Assembly: GCF_002072215.1 (NCBI RefSeq)
Contig: NZ_JXMW01000005.1
Coordinates: 62,001 to 126,000, forward strand
Direction: 5' to 3'
Source of the DNA: Methanobrevibacter arboriphilus JCM 13429 = DSM 1125
GTDB lineage: Archaea > Methanobacteriota > Methanobacteria > Methanobacteriales > Methanobacteriaceae
DNA length: 64,000 nucleotides
The translations under genes were made by a program, and so were the position numbers. Below, one piece after another: positions 28,098-38,379 of this stretch; position 1 is the stretch's first letter; the number at the start of each line of letters is the position of its first letter. The notes beneath the pieces were generated by a model that saw nothing but the letters and a program-made list of their open reading frames with translations, was not told the origin of the DNA and made no database searches.

Positions 28098-28769
28098 TTA
28101 TGTTACAATTATCAACAATACTTCAATCACCCTTATAATTACCATTAAAGAACTTAAATGAATTATTAATAAGAATGGAGAACCTGGTGTCCTAAACATC
28201 TCAGCTTTTGTAGCAAAAAATGGAGCTATACCAGTTTCACCAGCTACTCCTATTAAAAGGAGAATCGCTCCAAAAATCATCATAGGAGTTGCAACTAAAC
28301 CAGAAATTACAAATAAACTTAAAGTTCCAGTAGCTGCAAGAATTATAGATGCTCCACCAAACAAAGGAAGAGAAGAAATCATAGCCATAATTCCATACTG
28401 ATAAGCTGCATCAAGAACATCAACTTGTTTTACTGCAGAAACTATACCCACATTAACAATACCAATTAAAGCAATAAACAAGGTTAAGTTAAATAAATCT
28501 CCAGTAATCATTGCTCCAGCAGTAGCCAACCCACAAATAATAGCTAAAAATCTTCTTACCTTAAACTCAGCCAAACCAATTGAAACCTTATTTTCCTTTA
28601 AAGTTCCAAATTCTGCTTCAACTTGAGTTTCAGTTCTACTAATAGCTATTAAAAATGTGAATATTAAGACAACTGCAAACATAAATAGATGGAATGGAGT
28701 TAAATATAGTACAATATCACCTAAAGGTATTGTTCCAAGTAAATTACCACCTAATGACGTAATATCCAT
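28098..28769 (-). CDS. ehaH: Eha subunit H, antiporter-like membrane subunit
   Basis: Membrane protein of 223 residues with about seven helices, a shortened relative of NuoN/EchA-type subunits. The core has [37 protein letters not shown] and a charged loop [16 protein letters not shown]; the last resembles the antiporter-family loop after the discontinuous helix. It is one of two conserved membrane subunits in Eha. GAGGAT precedes the ATG. The A/T-only gap to ehaG is 282 bp. Confidence 0.8.
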   Translation of the reverse strand: MDITSLGGNLLGTIPLGDIVLYLTPFHLFMFAVVLIFTFLIAISRTETQVEAEFGTLKENKVSIGLAEFKVRRFLAIICGLATAGAMITGDLFNLTLFIALIGIVNVGIVSAVKQVDVLDAAYQYGIMAMISSLPLFGGASIILAATGTLSLFVISGLVATPMMIFGAILLLIGVAGETGIAPFFATKAEMFRTPGSPFLLIIHLSSLMVIIRVIEVLLIIVT

Positions 28770-29051
28770 AATAATCCTCTTTATTTTATAATAAATTATC
28801 TATTAAATATAATCATTTTTATTATAATCTTTTATTATAATCATTTTTATTCTTAATTTTTTCAATAATTATAAATTCTCGACATATTATCGATTTATCA
28901 TATTTGAATCTTTTTGAATTTAGAATAGTATTATATTCTAATATAAATCTATTTAGTACTATTTTAATACGAATATAATTCACTATTATAATTTACTATC
29001 AATATAATTTAATTTTAATCTATTCTAATATCAATCTATCTCATTACTTAA

Positions 29052-29756
29052 TTATTCTCTCCTATATTCTTCAGTAAGAATAGATCCAATCAATCCTAAT
29101 TTTGAAGCTACTTTTAAAACTAAACCACAAGCAGCCATAAATAATGAAAGAAGCCAATATTGAGGAGCCAAGAAGAACAATACAAATCCAACTATCCATA
29201 AACACCATGAAATACCAGATATTGCCCCAATACCTTCAACCACAAATACTGGTAACCCTCTTGCCTTCTTACACATCATATAGAATAATATACCTCCACC
29301 AGCAACTGCACCACCAGTAAAACCAGTTAAAAATGCACCAAATAATATCATAACAAGAGCTATAAAATTTGGAGCTGTTTTCATAATCTCCATATCTAAA
29401 CTTAAAGGAAGTGGAAATACAGAAGGTTTTTCTGTTATAGTTCTATCTTTAGGAACTGAATTTTCAGCTTTTCTCATTTCACGAGATATTAAGATTTCTG
29501 AAATAGCCATAATCTCAGCTAATTCTACAACTAAACCAGGAAGTATCAATGCTTCAGCTAAATCTGTTCCAACAGCTGCAACTACAATTAACATAGCTAA
29601 GCCAACAAGATCAGTTAGGATTAAAATATGAATATCTCTTTTCTGAATAGCAATCCCAGTTAAACCAATGAACCCTATTAATATCGCTACATACAATGCA
29701 GGAAGGTATAAAGATGCTGTAATAGCTGGAACAACTTCTGGAACCAAAGTTACCAT
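29052..29756 (-). CDS. ehaG: Eha subunit G, membrane protein
   Basis: Hydrophobic protein of 234 residues with six to seven helices and an acidic loop ([20 protein letters not shown]) in which charged residues lie within a membrane-like segment, as in MrpC/NuoK-type subunits. Assigned from order. The start is six bases from the ehaF stop, with AAGGAG about nine bases upstream. Confidence 0.74.
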   Translation of the reverse strand: MVTLVPEVVPAITASLYLPALYVAILIGFIGLTGIAIQKRDIHILILTDLVGLAMLIVVAAVGTDLAEALILPGLVVELAEIMAISEILISREMRKAENSVPKDRTITEKPSVFPLPLSLDMEIMKTAPNFIALVMILFGAFLTGFTGGAVAGGGILFYMMCKKARGLPVFVVEGIGAISGISWCLWIVGFVLFFLAPQYWLLSLFMAACGLVLKVASKLGLIGSILTEEYRRE

Positions 29757-29762
29757 ATCATT

Positions 29763-30296
29763 CTACTCCTTTTTTAATTTAGAAGAACCATCTTTAGAAT
29801 GGGTTTTCTCATCATTTTCTTTTTTCCTATTTATAGTAAAGTTAAGTGCTAACCAAGAAGCTATAATAAAAGACATCATCAATATTGAAGATTCTAATAT
29901 TGTATCAAAACCTCTTGTATAATAAAGAATCTCATCAATAAGTCCCCCTGGCGAAGAATAAATACTAGTTCCAAAATATGGAGAAAGCGATGCTACAAGA
30001 AGCGCCTGAGGACTCATATAAGAAGTTACCATACCTAAAGACATTGAATTTTCTGGATATTGAGCTTTAGTTATACCTGGAACTTCTAAAGGAATACCAC
30101 CTCTATCATAAGGAGCAGTAGGAGTTCCTTGCTCAATTTGAACTTGAGGAGCAGGTCTTGGATAAATTTGGTCAACATCTAAACTTAAAGGAACAATAAA
30201 TCCAACTAAAATAACTGCTGCTAATATTACAGAATAAATTTTAGGAATTTTATCTGGATTAGCAAGAGAGTTCCAAAAACGACCAATCCGGCTCAT
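29763..30296 (-). CDS. ehaF: Eha subunit F, membrane protein
   Basis: Protein of 177 residues with an N-terminal helix ([16 protein letters not shown]), a long proline-rich extracytoplasmic stretch and a C-terminal helix ([17 protein letters not shown]), then a charged tail. The layout resembles MrpA/MrpB-type fragments. Its ATG overlaps the ehaE stop in an ATGA, implying translational coupling. Assigned from order. Confidence 0.74.
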   Translation of the reverse strand: MSRIGRFWNSLANPDKIPKIYSVILAAVILVGFIVPLSLDVDQIYPRPAPQVQIEQGTPTAPYDRGGIPLEVPGITKAQYPENSMSLGMVTSYMSPQALLVASLSPYFGTSIYSSPGGLIDEILYYTRGFDTILESSILMMSFIIASWLALNFTINRKKENDEKTHSKDGSSKLKKE

Positions 30297-30553
30297 ACGT
30301 CAGCCCCCATTTCTTCTAGTCTAGTTATAGCCCTAAGTAAAATCAAAGTAATAGCTGCAGTAGCAGCCACAAAAGTCATTAGTGCTAAGGTATGATTGTA
30401 AACAAGAAATATTAATGATATTCCAACTGCAGCAATTTCTGTATTAAACGTTCTGACAATAGGATCATTAACTCCAGGGCCTGCTACAGTAGCTATGCTT
30501 CCAATTATAGCTAATATACAACCCGCATAAAATAACATTTGAATTTCAATCAA
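30293..30553 (-). CDS. ehaE: Eha subunit E, MrpB/NuoK-like small membrane protein
   Basis: Hydrophobic protein of about 86 residues with three helices ([21 protein letters not shown] and following). The frame is open much further upstream, but overlaps ehaD there. GGTGA five bases before a TTG at 30551-30553 favours that start, which overlaps the ehaD stop by a few bases; an ATG at 30538 is the alternative. The ehaF start overlaps its stop. Assigned from order. Confidence 0.7.
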   Translation of the reverse strand: MIEIQMLFYAGCILAIIGSIATVAGPGVNDPIVRTFNTEIAAVGISLIFLVYNHTLALMTFVAATAAITLILLRAITRLEEMGADV

Positions 30554-30848
30554 ATATCTCACCTTCAGGATTGTTTTTATTTCCCTCTTTAATATCTCTC
30601 TTTCGAATATCATTAATTTTAATAATGGATAAAAGGAATATAACAGTAGATATTGGTCCAAAAAGAGCAATTACTAAAGCTACATCTAAATATCTAAATG
30701 AAACAACCGCTAATAATAATCCTGCTTCCATAACTGCAAACATTATAAGCTTATCAAGAGGTTTAACAAGCAATATAATACCAAAAGCACCAATAAACAT
30801 CAAGATTATTGATATAGATGTTACATTAAGAAAATCTAAAAAAATCAT
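30546..30848 (-). CDS. ehaD: Eha subunit D, small membrane protein
   Basis: Protein of 100 residues with three helices ([17 protein letters not shown] and following) and a charged C-terminal end ([17 protein letters not shown]). GGTGA five bases before ATG 30846-30848 fixes the start; the frame opens three codons earlier with GTG. Similar in layout to MrpC/NuoK-type subunits. Assigned from order. Confidence 0.72.
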   Translation of the reverse strand: MIFLDFLNVTSISIILMFIGAFGIILLVKPLDKLIMFAVMEAGLLLAVVSFRYLDVALVIALFGPISTVIFLLSIIKINDIRKRDIKEGNKNNPEGEIFD

Positions 30849-30900
30849 TAAATTCACCGATTATACTAATATTATAAGATATTTGCTCATCATAACATAT

Positions 30901-31161
30901 TCACTCATCAAGGATAATTTCATTTTCTAGCCTATTTAAAGTATAAGCTATTGCATTAGAACCAATAGTAGAAGTTATGAAAAATGTAATAGCAATTATA
31001 AGACCAAACGGACTATCAACAGTTAATGCAATAAGTGCTGAAACAGCAAAGTCAATAACATTAACATAAAGCATTCTTTCAGCTTTATTTTTAGCTAAAA
31101 TAGTTCTTATAGCCATTATAATAATAATTATTCCAATGATTTCTTCTATCATAATTAACAT
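30901..31161 (-). CDS. ehaC: Eha subunit C, small membrane protein
   Basis: Hydrophobic protein of about 86 residues with three helices, resembling MrpF/EhbC-type subunits (ILAKNKAERMLYVNVIDFAV loop). Start uncertain: ATGs at 31161 and 31152 lack a good ribosome-binding site. A TATA-like TTTATAAATA (minus strand, 31181-31190) sits about 25 bases upstream of the first, which would make it leaderless and head a second transcription unit after a 429-bp gap. Assigned from order. Confidence 0.7.
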   Translation of the reverse strand: MLIMIEEIIGIIIIIMAIRTILAKNKAERMLYVNVIDFAVSALIALTVDSPFGLIIAITFFITSTIGSNAIAYTLNRLENEIILDE

Positions 31162-31590
31162 TCCAATATAATACAATTTTTATTTATAAACATAAAATTT
31201 ATCTTAAATTAAATCTATTTTTAAGTAATTATTACTTTTTTAAGCAACTATTACTATTATCTATATAACTATTACTATCACCTATATAAATTAAACATGA
31301 TTTATTAAATTATTATAAAATTATTATTATAAAACTTATTATTATATTTTATAATTAAATTATTATAATACATATAAAACTTATTATAATACACATAACG
31401 ATTATTGATTCATTTAATCACATTTTAAACTAAACTATAAGACTAAATTATATAATATAAACTCAAATACTAATAAATACATAATTAAACTAAAAAGCAT
31501 AATTTAGATATAACAAAAATACCATATTATAAATATCATATTATAAAAATATTATATTATAAATTTAATGTTATAATCTTCTAATAATGA
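31162..31590. other. Large gap inside the eha operon
   Basis: 429 bp between ehaB and ehaC without a gene. It holds a roughly 22-bp direct repeat of TAACTATTACTAT-CTATATA type (about 31245-31290), many TATTATAAAT motifs, and a candidate internal TATA box at 31181-31190 for ehaC. Confidence 0.5.
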
Positions 31591-32091
31591 TTATTCTAAT
31601 TTAGTATATCTGTTAAAAGATTTAGCGATGCGACCAAGTAATTTAGATGAACTTGGATGATGTAACCCTTGAATAGTAGTTATAGCTATTACCATGCCCA
31701 CAACAAACATTTCTGGTGTTAAACCAATGAAAGATGTTAAGTATATTATAACTATTGTAGTTAATGCACCAACAGTACCTGCATATCCAGGATCTGCACA
31801 TAATCGATTTCCTATATAAACAAAGAAAGTAGCTATCAATCCACCTTCAATTCCAATTAACATATAACCGATTGAAACTAAGAGAGTTCCTGCAGAAGCA
31901 TCTGGAGAACACAATATATTCCCTTGGAAGAATCCACCTGATATATCGCCACCTCTTTTTTTAATATCATGACCTACAATATCTGCACCTTTAACACCAG
32001 GAGCCTCAGGTAAACCAAGATAAGTATCAATAAGAACAAAATTTAACCAAGCTATAATAGCTGCAATAATAATTCCTAAAATTTCGTTCAT
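31591..32091 (-). CDS. ehaB: Eha subunit B, membrane protein
   Basis: Protein of 166 residues with four to five helices, a polar loop ([20 protein letters not shown]) and a conserved-looking [15 protein letters not shown] segment. Its ATG shares one base with the ehaA stop (TAATG) and has GGAGG upstream, so the two are translated together. Assigned from order as second gene of the cluster. Confidence 0.75.
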   Translation of the reverse strand: MNEILGIIIAAIIAWLNFVLIDTYLGLPEAPGVKGADIVGHDIKKRGGDISGGFFQGNILCSPDASAGTLLVSIGYMLIGIEGGLIATFFVYIGNRLCADPGYAGTVGALTTIVIIYLTSFIGLTPEMFVVGMVIAITTIQGLHHPSSSKLLGRIAKSFNRYTKLE

Positions 32092-32456
32092 TAGTTAGCC
32101 TCCTTTGTTTTTGAAAGTTCACTAGAAGAATCTTTATTCAAATTATCTCCGTTTTCATCATCAGGCTTTGGAAATACATAATCAAAGGCGTATTTAACAA
32201 ATAATCCAGAAATAACACCCCAAAACACAGCTAATAACATTCCATTGTAAATCCAATAGAAATTAACAGAAAAACAAATTGCTAAAAATCCAATAGCAAA
32301 AATAGGAGTGGGAAATATTGCGCTTTTATCAAATGAGAATCTAATAGGTTTTTTTGGAAGTAAAGGTAATCCCAATCCCAATGCAATTACTATAGATACA
32401 ATTACTGTAATTAACAAATTTAGTAATAAGTACATCTCATCAACATGAATAATCAT
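32091..32456 (-). CDS. ehaA: Eha subunit A, membrane protein, first gene of the cluster
   Basis: Protein of 121 residues with three helices and a hydrophilic acidic/Ser tail ([20 protein letters not shown]). No ribosome-binding site precedes ATG 32454-32456, but a TATA box lies 28 bases upstream, so translation is probably leaderless. A second ATG seven codons in (32435) also lacks a good site. As the first gene it carries the main promoter of the whole Eha set. Assigned from order. Confidence 0.74.
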   Translation of the reverse strand: MIIHVDEMYLLLNLLITVIVSIVIALGLGLPLLPKKPIRFSFDKSAIFPTPIFAIGFLAICFSVNFYWIYNGMLLAVFWGVISGLFVKYAFDYVFPKPDDENGDNLNKDSSSELSKTKEAN

Positions 32457-32480
32457 GATAAAATGTTTACCAATTATAAT

Positions 32481-32488
32481 ATATAAAA
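32481..32488 (-). promoter_or_regulatory. TATA box of the eha cluster, leaderless
   Basis: TTTTATAT on the minus strand, centred 28 bases upstream of the ehaA ATG. Archaeal transcription starts about 24-28 bases from the TATA centre, which puts the start within a few bases of the ATG. A second TATATATA (32516-32523) and a small GGTT/AACC inverted repeat (32502-32514) lie just upstream. Confidence 0.5.
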
Positions 32489-32523
32489 CTTATTACTTGC
32501 TGGTTGGAGAAACCTATATATAT

Positions 32524-33131
32524 CTAAAAATTATTTTTTATTTTAAATCCTGAAACTTAAATAAATTAAAAATGTTTTAATTAAATTCGTGAAAAATAAA
32601 AATAAAAATAAAAAATAACATAATATTAAAGGTTAAACATATTTTATTTACATATCAATTATATTTCTACTATTTTTATTAATAGTTTAAAAAATATTAT
32701 TAAAAATATTGAAAAAGTAAAAAGTATTTTAATACATAAAAAAAGAATAATAATAATATAAAAAAAGAATAACATAAAAAATAATAATCTAAAGAAAAAT
32801 AATCTAGAAAATAGTAATCTGAAGAATAAATTTTAATAATCTTAAAAATAAATAATCTAGAAAATAATAATATACCTACAAATAACAATATATTTAGAGA
32901 TAAATATATTAAAAATATAATATTCTATTATAATTCTATTATGATATTATATTATCATATCTATGATATTATACTATCATAATTATTATAATTAAAATTA
33001 TAATTAAATATTAAAAATATACTATATTATACTACTATATTATACTATTAAAAAATATAGTATTTATATTAAAAACAATCTTAAACAATCTTATATTAAA
33101 AATCCCTGAAAAATACTAATAGGTAATTCAA
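32524..33131. other. Divergent intergenic region between ehaA and the plus-strand epimerase
   Basis: A/T-rich, no gene supported. 32700-32880 is a degenerate AATAATCTAGAAAAT-type repeat; 32925-33070 has many ATTATACTA motifs. The plus-strand promoter of the epimerase gene must lie in its right end. Confidence 0.4.
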
Positions 33132-34076
33132 ATGAAAAACAAAAACATCATAGTTACTGGAGGATTAGGTTTCATTGGATCACACATCGTTGAAGAATTA
33201 ATCAATGAAAACCAAATCACAATAATTGACAATAAATCATCTGGAAAAATTGAGAACTTAGCTAATCCTAACCATGAAAACCTTAAAATAATAACTGAAG
33301 ATTTGACTACAATTAACCTAGATGATTTAACTCTAATTTTAAAAGATGTAGACTATATATTTCATTTAGCTGCTCTTGCAAGCGTTCCAATGAGTGTTAA
33401 AAACCCTATAAAATCTAATGAAAATAATGTTGATGCAACTGTAAAACTACTAAATGCATCTAAAGATTCTGAAATTTCAAAACTTGTTTTCTCATCTTCT
33501 TCTGCTGTTTATGGTGAAAATCCAAATATGCCTCTCTGTGAAAGTGAACCATTAATGCCTACATCCCCATATGCTGCATCAAAAGCATCTTGTGAATTAT
33601 ATTGCCAGTCTTTTTTTGAAAGTTATGAGTTATCAGCTGTTTCTTTAAGGTATTTTAATGTTTTTGGACCTCGTCAAGATGTAAATTCTCAATATGCAGC
33701 AGTGATACCAAATTTTATACATTCCTTAGTTAACAATGAACAAGCAATTATATATGGAGATGGAGAACAAACAAGAGATTTCATTTATGTTAAGGATATT
33801 GTAAAAGCAAATATTGCAGCAGCAGAATCAAAATATAATGGAGTTATGAATGTAGCTTCTGGAATATCTATGAGTATTAATCAGCTTTATAATATTATAA
33901 AAAATACATTAGGCTCTGAATTAGATCCTATTTATAAAGAAGAACGTCCAGGAGATATAAAACATTCTTTAGCTAATGTTCAAAATATGAAACATATCGG
34001 ATTTAGAGTTGATCCTTCTTTATTCAATAAACAATTAGAAACAACAATAAAATGGTTTAAAAATAATGAAATCTAA
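33132..34076 (+). CDS. NAD-dependent sugar-nucleotide epimerase (GalE/WbpP-like)
   Basis: Extended SDR of 314 residues with the NAD motif TGGLGFIGSH (residues 9-18), the catalytic YAASK near residue 150, and VFGPRQDVNSQYAAVIPNFI in the substrate domain, the pattern of UDP-hexose or UDP-N-acetylhexosamine 4-epimerases. Sequence cannot choose among them. AGGTAA precedes the ATG. The polysaccharide flippase gene follows on the same strand after 205 bp, suggesting a role in surface polymer or pseudomurein/glycan precursors. Confidence 0.85.
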   Translation: MKNKNIIVTGGLGFIGSHIVEELINENQITIIDNKSSGKIENLANPNHENLKIITEDLTTINLDDLTLILKDVDYIFHLAALASVPMSVKNPIKSNENNVDATVKLLNASKDSEISKLVFSSSSAVYGENPNMPLCESEPLMPTSPYAASKASCELYCQSFFESYELSAVSLRYFNVFGPRQDVNSQYAAVIPNFIHSLVNNEQAIIYGDGEQTRDFIYVKDIVKANIAAAESKYNGVMNVASGISMSINQLYNIIKNTLGSELDPIYKEERPGDIKHSLANVQNMKHIGFRVDPSLFNKQLETTIKWFKNNEI

Positions 34077-34281
34077 AATTAATTTAAAAAAAAATTTATA
34101 ACAATTATAACCCTCTAAAAACAATTAAAAAACAATTTTATAACAATTATAATCCTTTAAAAATATTTTTATAACAATTTAACTAGAAACAAATAAACAA
34201 CTTTATCAAACTAATTTTATTCTAATATCTCAACTTAAATCATAGAAATTAAAATATAAAAACTTAAACACTAGTGAAAAT

Positions 34282-35709
34282 ATGAGCAAAATAAATGAAA
34301 TTTTTAAAAATACTAGCTGGTTACTTATTTCACAGGTAATAACAAGCATTTTTGGATTTGTATGGATTGTCTTGTTAGCTAGATATTTAGGAGTTTCAGA
34401 TTTTGGAATAATGAATTTTGCTATTTCTTTTACAGGCATTATGAGCATATTTATTGATTTAGGAATTAATACATATGTTACAAGAGATTTATCAAGATCA
34501 CCAGAATTATCACAAAAATACATAGGAAATGCAATTCCATTAAAAATATTCTTATCAATATTATCATTTATAGCCACATTAGTCATTTTATTGATAATGG
34601 ATTACAATTTACTAACAATAGAAGTAGTACTGTTATTTGCAATACAAACTATATTCTTAAATATGGGATGGTTATTCAATGGAGTATTCCAAGCATTTAG
34701 CAAAATGAAATACCAAGCTATAGGAATAATTATAAATAGCTCATTAATACTATCAGGAACTCTTCTTTTAACATATTTTAACTTAGGATTGATTGCTGTT
34801 GCCTTATCATATATGGTTGGAAGTATAATTACTCTAATTTATTTATATAATAATATTAAAAATAGAATAGTAGTTCCTAAAATTCAAATTGATTTAGATT
34901 TTTGGAAAAAATCTATAAAACAGGCTATTCCCTTTGGAATAACTGGAATATTTACTACCATATACTTTATGATTGATACAGTTATGATATCATTTATGGC
35001 AGGTAGTACTGCTGTTGGAATATATAGTTCAGCTTATAAGATTATCACTGTTTTTACAACAATTTATACAGTTTATACTTATGTTGTTTTTCCATTAATG
35101 TCAAAATTATATAAAGATTCAGAAGATCTTTTAAAAGTTTCTTATGAAAAATCCATAAAATATTTACTAATGATCATGTTACCATTTGCTATTGGAATAA
35201 CAATATATTCACAAGATATTATAACATTTATTTATGGAGAAAGCTATATTTTTGCTGGAGATGTTTTAAAAATATTAATATGGAATGTACTATTCATTAT
35301 GATTAATGGAGCATCGACATCACTTTTAAATTCATCTAATAGTGAAGTAGCTGTTACAAAAATAAATGGATTAGCTTGTTTAGTAAATGTAGTTTTAAAT
35401 CTATTTTTAATATATTACTTAAGTTATATTGGAGCAAGTATAGCTACAGTAATTACAGGAGTAATAATATTCATATTAATGACTTATATCATTCTAAAAA
35501 ATAAATACAAGCCAGATAAATCCTTAATTTATGGAATAGTGAAAATTTGTGTTTCTGGAATTATATTAGCTATTATTCTGTTGATACTCAATTTATCAAT
35601 GTGGATAGCTCTTCCTGTAGCAATCATCGTTTATTTAATTGGAATATACTTAACAAAATCATTAGATTCTACAGATAAGGCCGTTATAAAAGAAATCATT
35701 GGAAAATAA
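34282..35709 (+). CDS. Polysaccharide flippase (Wzx-like, MOP/MATE superfamily)
   Basis: Membrane transporter of 475 residues with about 14 helices, moving lipid-linked sugar units across the membrane. Typical features are the N-terminal NTSWLLISQVITSIFGFVWI, ARYLGVSDFGIMNFAISFTG, and the second-half repeat FGITGIFTTIYFMIDTVMIS with GSTAVGIYSSAYKI. The substrate is unknown, probably an oligosaccharide or teichoic-type precursor. GTGA four bases before the ATG serves as binding site. It follows the epimerase gene and should act with it. Confidence 0.87.
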   Translation: MSKINEIFKNTSWLLISQVITSIFGFVWIVLLARYLGVSDFGIMNFAISFTGIMSIFIDLGINTYVTRDLSRSPELSQKYIGNAIPLKIFLSILSFIATLVILLIMDYNLLTIEVVLLFAIQTIFLNMGWLFNGVFQAFSKMKYQAIGIIINSSLILSGTLLLTYFNLGLIAVALSYMVGSIITLIYLYNNIKNRIVVPKIQIDLDFWKKSIKQAIPFGITGIFTTIYFMIDTVMISFMAGSTAVGIYSSAYKIITVFTTIYTVYTYVVFPLMSKLYKDSEDLLKVSYEKSIKYLLMIMLPFAIGITIYSQDIITFIYGESYIFAGDVLKILIWNVLFIMINGASTSLLNSSNSEVAVTKINGLACLVNVVLNLFLIYYLSYIGASIATVITGVIIFILMTYIILKNKYKPDKSLIYGIVKICVSGIILAIILLILNLSMWIALPVAIIVYLIGIYLTKSLDSTDKAVIKEIIGK

Positions 35710-36132
35710 AATATTATTATTAATATTATTATTATTAATATTATTGTTAATATCATTAGTAATACAATTATTAAATATTATTATTAATACAATTATTAAA
35801 TATTATTATAATATTATTTTTAATAGTATTTTTAATACTATTTATAAAGTAATTATTAATACTATTATTAAAACCAAGCTTATATAAATAAACTAAACCA
35901 AAATGATACTTTAAATGATCTGGTATTTTTAATTCACATGTAAAACCTCCAATATACAGAATTTTATTCATTATAAAATAGTAATATGAAAATAATATAG
36001 AATATTCACTACTAATAATATTTACTTTTTATATATAAATATAACTAAATACTCAATAAAGATAAAAAAAATACTAAAGATACTTAAAAAGGACATTAAT
36101 TTTAAATATATTATCAAACTTAATTATTGTTT
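35710..36132. other. Intergenic region with AAT/ATT repeats
   Basis: No confident gene. 35710-35870 is a degenerate TTATTATTAATA tract. 35885-35971 is less A/T-rich and reads on the minus strand as MNKILYIGGFTCELKIPDHL followed by more plausible sequence, then low complexity. It has no ribosome-binding site and may be the worn N-terminal remnant of a gene. Confidence 0.35.
36101..36110 (+). promoter_or_regulatory. TATA box of the ABC exporter operon
   Basis: TTTAAATATA centred about 27 bases upstream of the permease ATG at 36133, with no ribosome-binding site between. A leaderless start is likely. Confidence 0.5.
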
Positions 36133-37263
36133 ATGTCATTTATATCATTAATTTTTAAAAATCCCTTTAGAAATAAAAGCAGAGCAATTCTTGCTATTAT
36201 TGGAATTGGGATAGGAATAGCTACAATTGTTGCACTTGGAGCCATAACAGCAGGACTAACTTCAACCATGGATGAAACATTACATGCAGGAGGATCTGAC
36301 TTTTCAATAAGTGGAAAAACAGATAACTCAGGTACTACCACTAATCCACTAGGCACAAGCACTTTTAGTGAAAATTGGACATCAACGATTAATAATGTGA
36401 GTGGTGTTAAAAATGCTGCAGGAGTTTATATTGGAATGGTTTCAGTTCCAGACTCTCGATTTTTCACACTAATTGGTATTGATTCAAAAGATACAGATTT
36501 TGCAGATTTAAAATTAACTAAAGGAACAATGTTTAAAAATGATGCAGATGAGATTATACTTGGGAAAATATCTGCAGATAAATTAAACAAAACTGTCAAT
36601 GATAACTTAGAAATAAATGGAGAAGAATACAAGATAACTGGAATATTTGAAACAGGAGATCCTAATCAAGATGAAGGAGCATACAGCTCACTTAAGAGTG
36701 TTCAAGATTTAATGGATGATGCTGGAAACATCAGTATGATTTATGTTAAAGTTGATAGTGGTGTTGATGTAGATAGTGTTACAAAAACAATCGAAGATGA
36801 TTATGGAGATAATATTACTACAGTAACATCTATTTCAGATATTGAAACAATAGCTAATGCATTAGATATGGTAAATAGCGCGTCATTTGCAATCTCCCTT
36901 TTAGCTATAATCATTGGAGGAATTGGAATAATAAACACTATGATTATGTCTGTATATGAAAGAACAAGAGAAATTGGTGTTTTAAAAGCTGTTGGATGGA
37001 AAGGAAGAAGAATACTTGGAATGATACTTGGAGAATCAATTGTACTTACAGTGACCTCGGGAGTTATAGGTTCAATAATCGGAGTAGTGGGACTTGAAAT
37101 CTTAGTAGCTTTAGGTGTTTTAGGAAGCATGACTCCAATGTACACACCATACATATTCTTACAAGCATTTGCAGTAGCAATTGTTGTGGGACTTGTTGGA
37201 GGACTTTATCCTGCATGGAGAGCTAGTAGACTCCCACCAACTGAAGCATTAAGATATGAATAA
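36133..37263 (+). CDS. MacB-like ABC transporter permease
   Basis: FtsX/MacB-family permease of 376 residues. One N-terminal helix (AILAIIGIGIGIATIVALGA), a 200-residue extracytoplasmic MacB-type domain (TTNPLGTSTFSENWTSTINN region to the DYGDNITTVTS region) and three C-terminal helices with the cytoplasmic loop YERTREIGVLKAVGWKGRRI are seen. It would work with the adjacent ATPase in exporting a lipoprotein, peptide or envelope compound; no third component is nearby. The ATG at 36133 is chosen over a TTG two codons earlier. The ATPase gene begins 19 bases after its stop. Confidence 0.85.
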   Translation: MSFISLIFKNPFRNKSRAILAIIGIGIGIATIVALGAITAGLTSTMDETLHAGGSDFSISGKTDNSGTTTNPLGTSTFSENWTSTINNVSGVKNAAGVYIGMVSVPDSRFFTLIGIDSKDTDFADLKLTKGTMFKNDADEIILGKISADKLNKTVNDNLEINGEEYKITGIFETGDPNQDEGAYSSLKSVQDLMDDAGNISMIYVKVDSGVDVDSVTKTIEDDYGDNITTVTSISDIETIANALDMVNSASFAISLLAIIIGGIGIINTMIMSVYERTREIGVLKAVGWKGRRILGMILGESIVLTVTSGVIGSIIGVVGLEILVALGVLGSMTPMYTPYIFLQAFAVAIVVGLVGGLYPAWRASRLPPTEALRYE

Positions 37264-37282
37264 ATAAATGGAGGTGATTTTA

Positions 37283-38131
37283 ATGGGAAACAATGATTTA
37301 ACTGAAACAAATGAAATTAAAAATATAGATGAAAATAATAAAAATAATAATAAAGATATTAATAAAAAATTAGTTAAAGATAATAATAAATACATTAATG
37401 AAAATAATGAAAATAATATCGTCAAAGAGAATATTGTTGAAATTAAAGGCTTAGAAAAAAGCTATGAAAAAGGCAATATAAAAGCTTTAAATGGAATTGA
37501 TTTAGATATAAAAGAAGGAGAATTTGTATCCATTATTGGACCATCTGGATCTGGTAAATCAACACTACTTAACATGCTTGGAGCATTAGATGTAGCAGAT
37601 AGTGGAACAATTAATGTTGCAGGTTATGATTTAAGTAAAAACAAGAAGTTAGATGAATTTAGATCAAAAAAGATAGGTTTTATATTTCAACTACACAATT
37701 TGATCCCAAATATTTCAGTAGTTGAAAATGTAGAAATACCTATGTTTGAAGGAAAACTATCTAGTAAAGATAGAAGAACCTTAGCTTTAAAACTCTTAGA
37801 TAGTGTAGGGTTAAAAGATAAGGCAAAAATCAAACCAACTAAACTATCTGGAGGAGAAAGGCAAAGAGTAGCTATTGCAAGAGCTTTGGCAAATGATCCT
37901 TCAATAATATTAGCTGATGAACCTACAGGATCCCTTGATTCAAGGACTAGTAAAAAAATATTAGATCAATTAAATAAAATGCATAAAGAAAAAAATGTTA
38001 CATTAATTATGGTAACACATGATATGAATGTAGCTAAATTAGCTGATAGAGTAATAGAAGTTTTAGATGGAAAAATACTTAAATCAACAGACAATTCACT
38101 ATTAAATGATAATATAACAATAGAAGGGTAA
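37283..38131 (+). CDS. ABC transporter ATP-binding protein (MacB/LolD type)
   Basis: ATPase of 282 residues paired with the permease upstream. Walker A is GPSGSGKST, the signature is LSGGERQRVAIARAL and Walker B is ILADEPTGSLD, followed by the switch histidine in MVTHD. The first 50 or so residues are an Asn/Lys/Asp/Glu-rich low-complexity extension, unusual for this family of about 225 residues. GGAGGTGAT four bases before ATG 37283 fixes the start; an earlier in-frame ATG overlaps that site. Confidence 0.9.
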   Translation: MGNNDLTETNEIKNIDENNKNNNKDINKKLVKDNNKYINENNENNIVKENIVEIKGLEKSYEKGNIKALNGIDLDIKEGEFVSIIGPSGSGKSTLLNMLGALDVADSGTINVAGYDLSKNKKLDEFRSKKIGFIFQLHNLIPNISVVENVEIPMFEGKLSSKDRRTLALKLLDSVGLKDKAKIKPTKLSGGERQRVAIARALANDPSIILADEPTGSLDSRTSKKILDQLNKMHKEKNVTLIMVTHDMNVAKLADRVIEVLDGKILKSTDNSLLNDNITIEG

Positions 38132-38379
38132 AATTATATTATCCTCTATTATTTTTTATTATTTCCATTATATCCTATTATTTCTTATTACCTTATATTA
38201 TATCTTATTATCTTTTATTATTCCTTATTATTCCTTATTATTTCTTATTACCTCATATTATGCCAGTTTATCTTTTATTATTCCCTATTTTTATTATTTT
38301 TTATTCTTATTTTAATATTTTTATTTATAATAATATTTTATTTTCAATAATTTCCTTATTTTTAATAATTTTATTATTT
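38132..38379. other. Convergent gap with TTATTATTCC repeats
   Basis: 248 bp between convergent genes, a T-rich run of imperfect 9-12 bp CTTATTATT elements on the plus strand. This would end transcription of the plus-strand exporter operon. No gene seen. Confidence 0.45.

Noticed and set aside
15719-32456. Ehb hydrogenase instead of Eha
   Set aside because: Ehb is known to carry a 14-cluster polyferredoxin and a 2-cluster ferredoxin; here there are 6- and 10-cluster polyferredoxins, a DUF1959 protein before the small subunit and an EhaR after them, all Eha traits.
32502-32514. GGTT/AACC hairpin upstream of ehaA as an operator
   Set aside because: Only four base pairs; too weak to claim as a site.
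35699-35887. 62-residue plus-strand protein after the flippase gene
   Set aside because: Low-complexity ATT repeats without a ribosome-binding site.
35771-35971. 66-residue minus-strand protein
   Set aside because: The first 34 residues look protein-like, but the rest is low complexity and there is no start signal; kept only as a possible gene remnant in the gap description.
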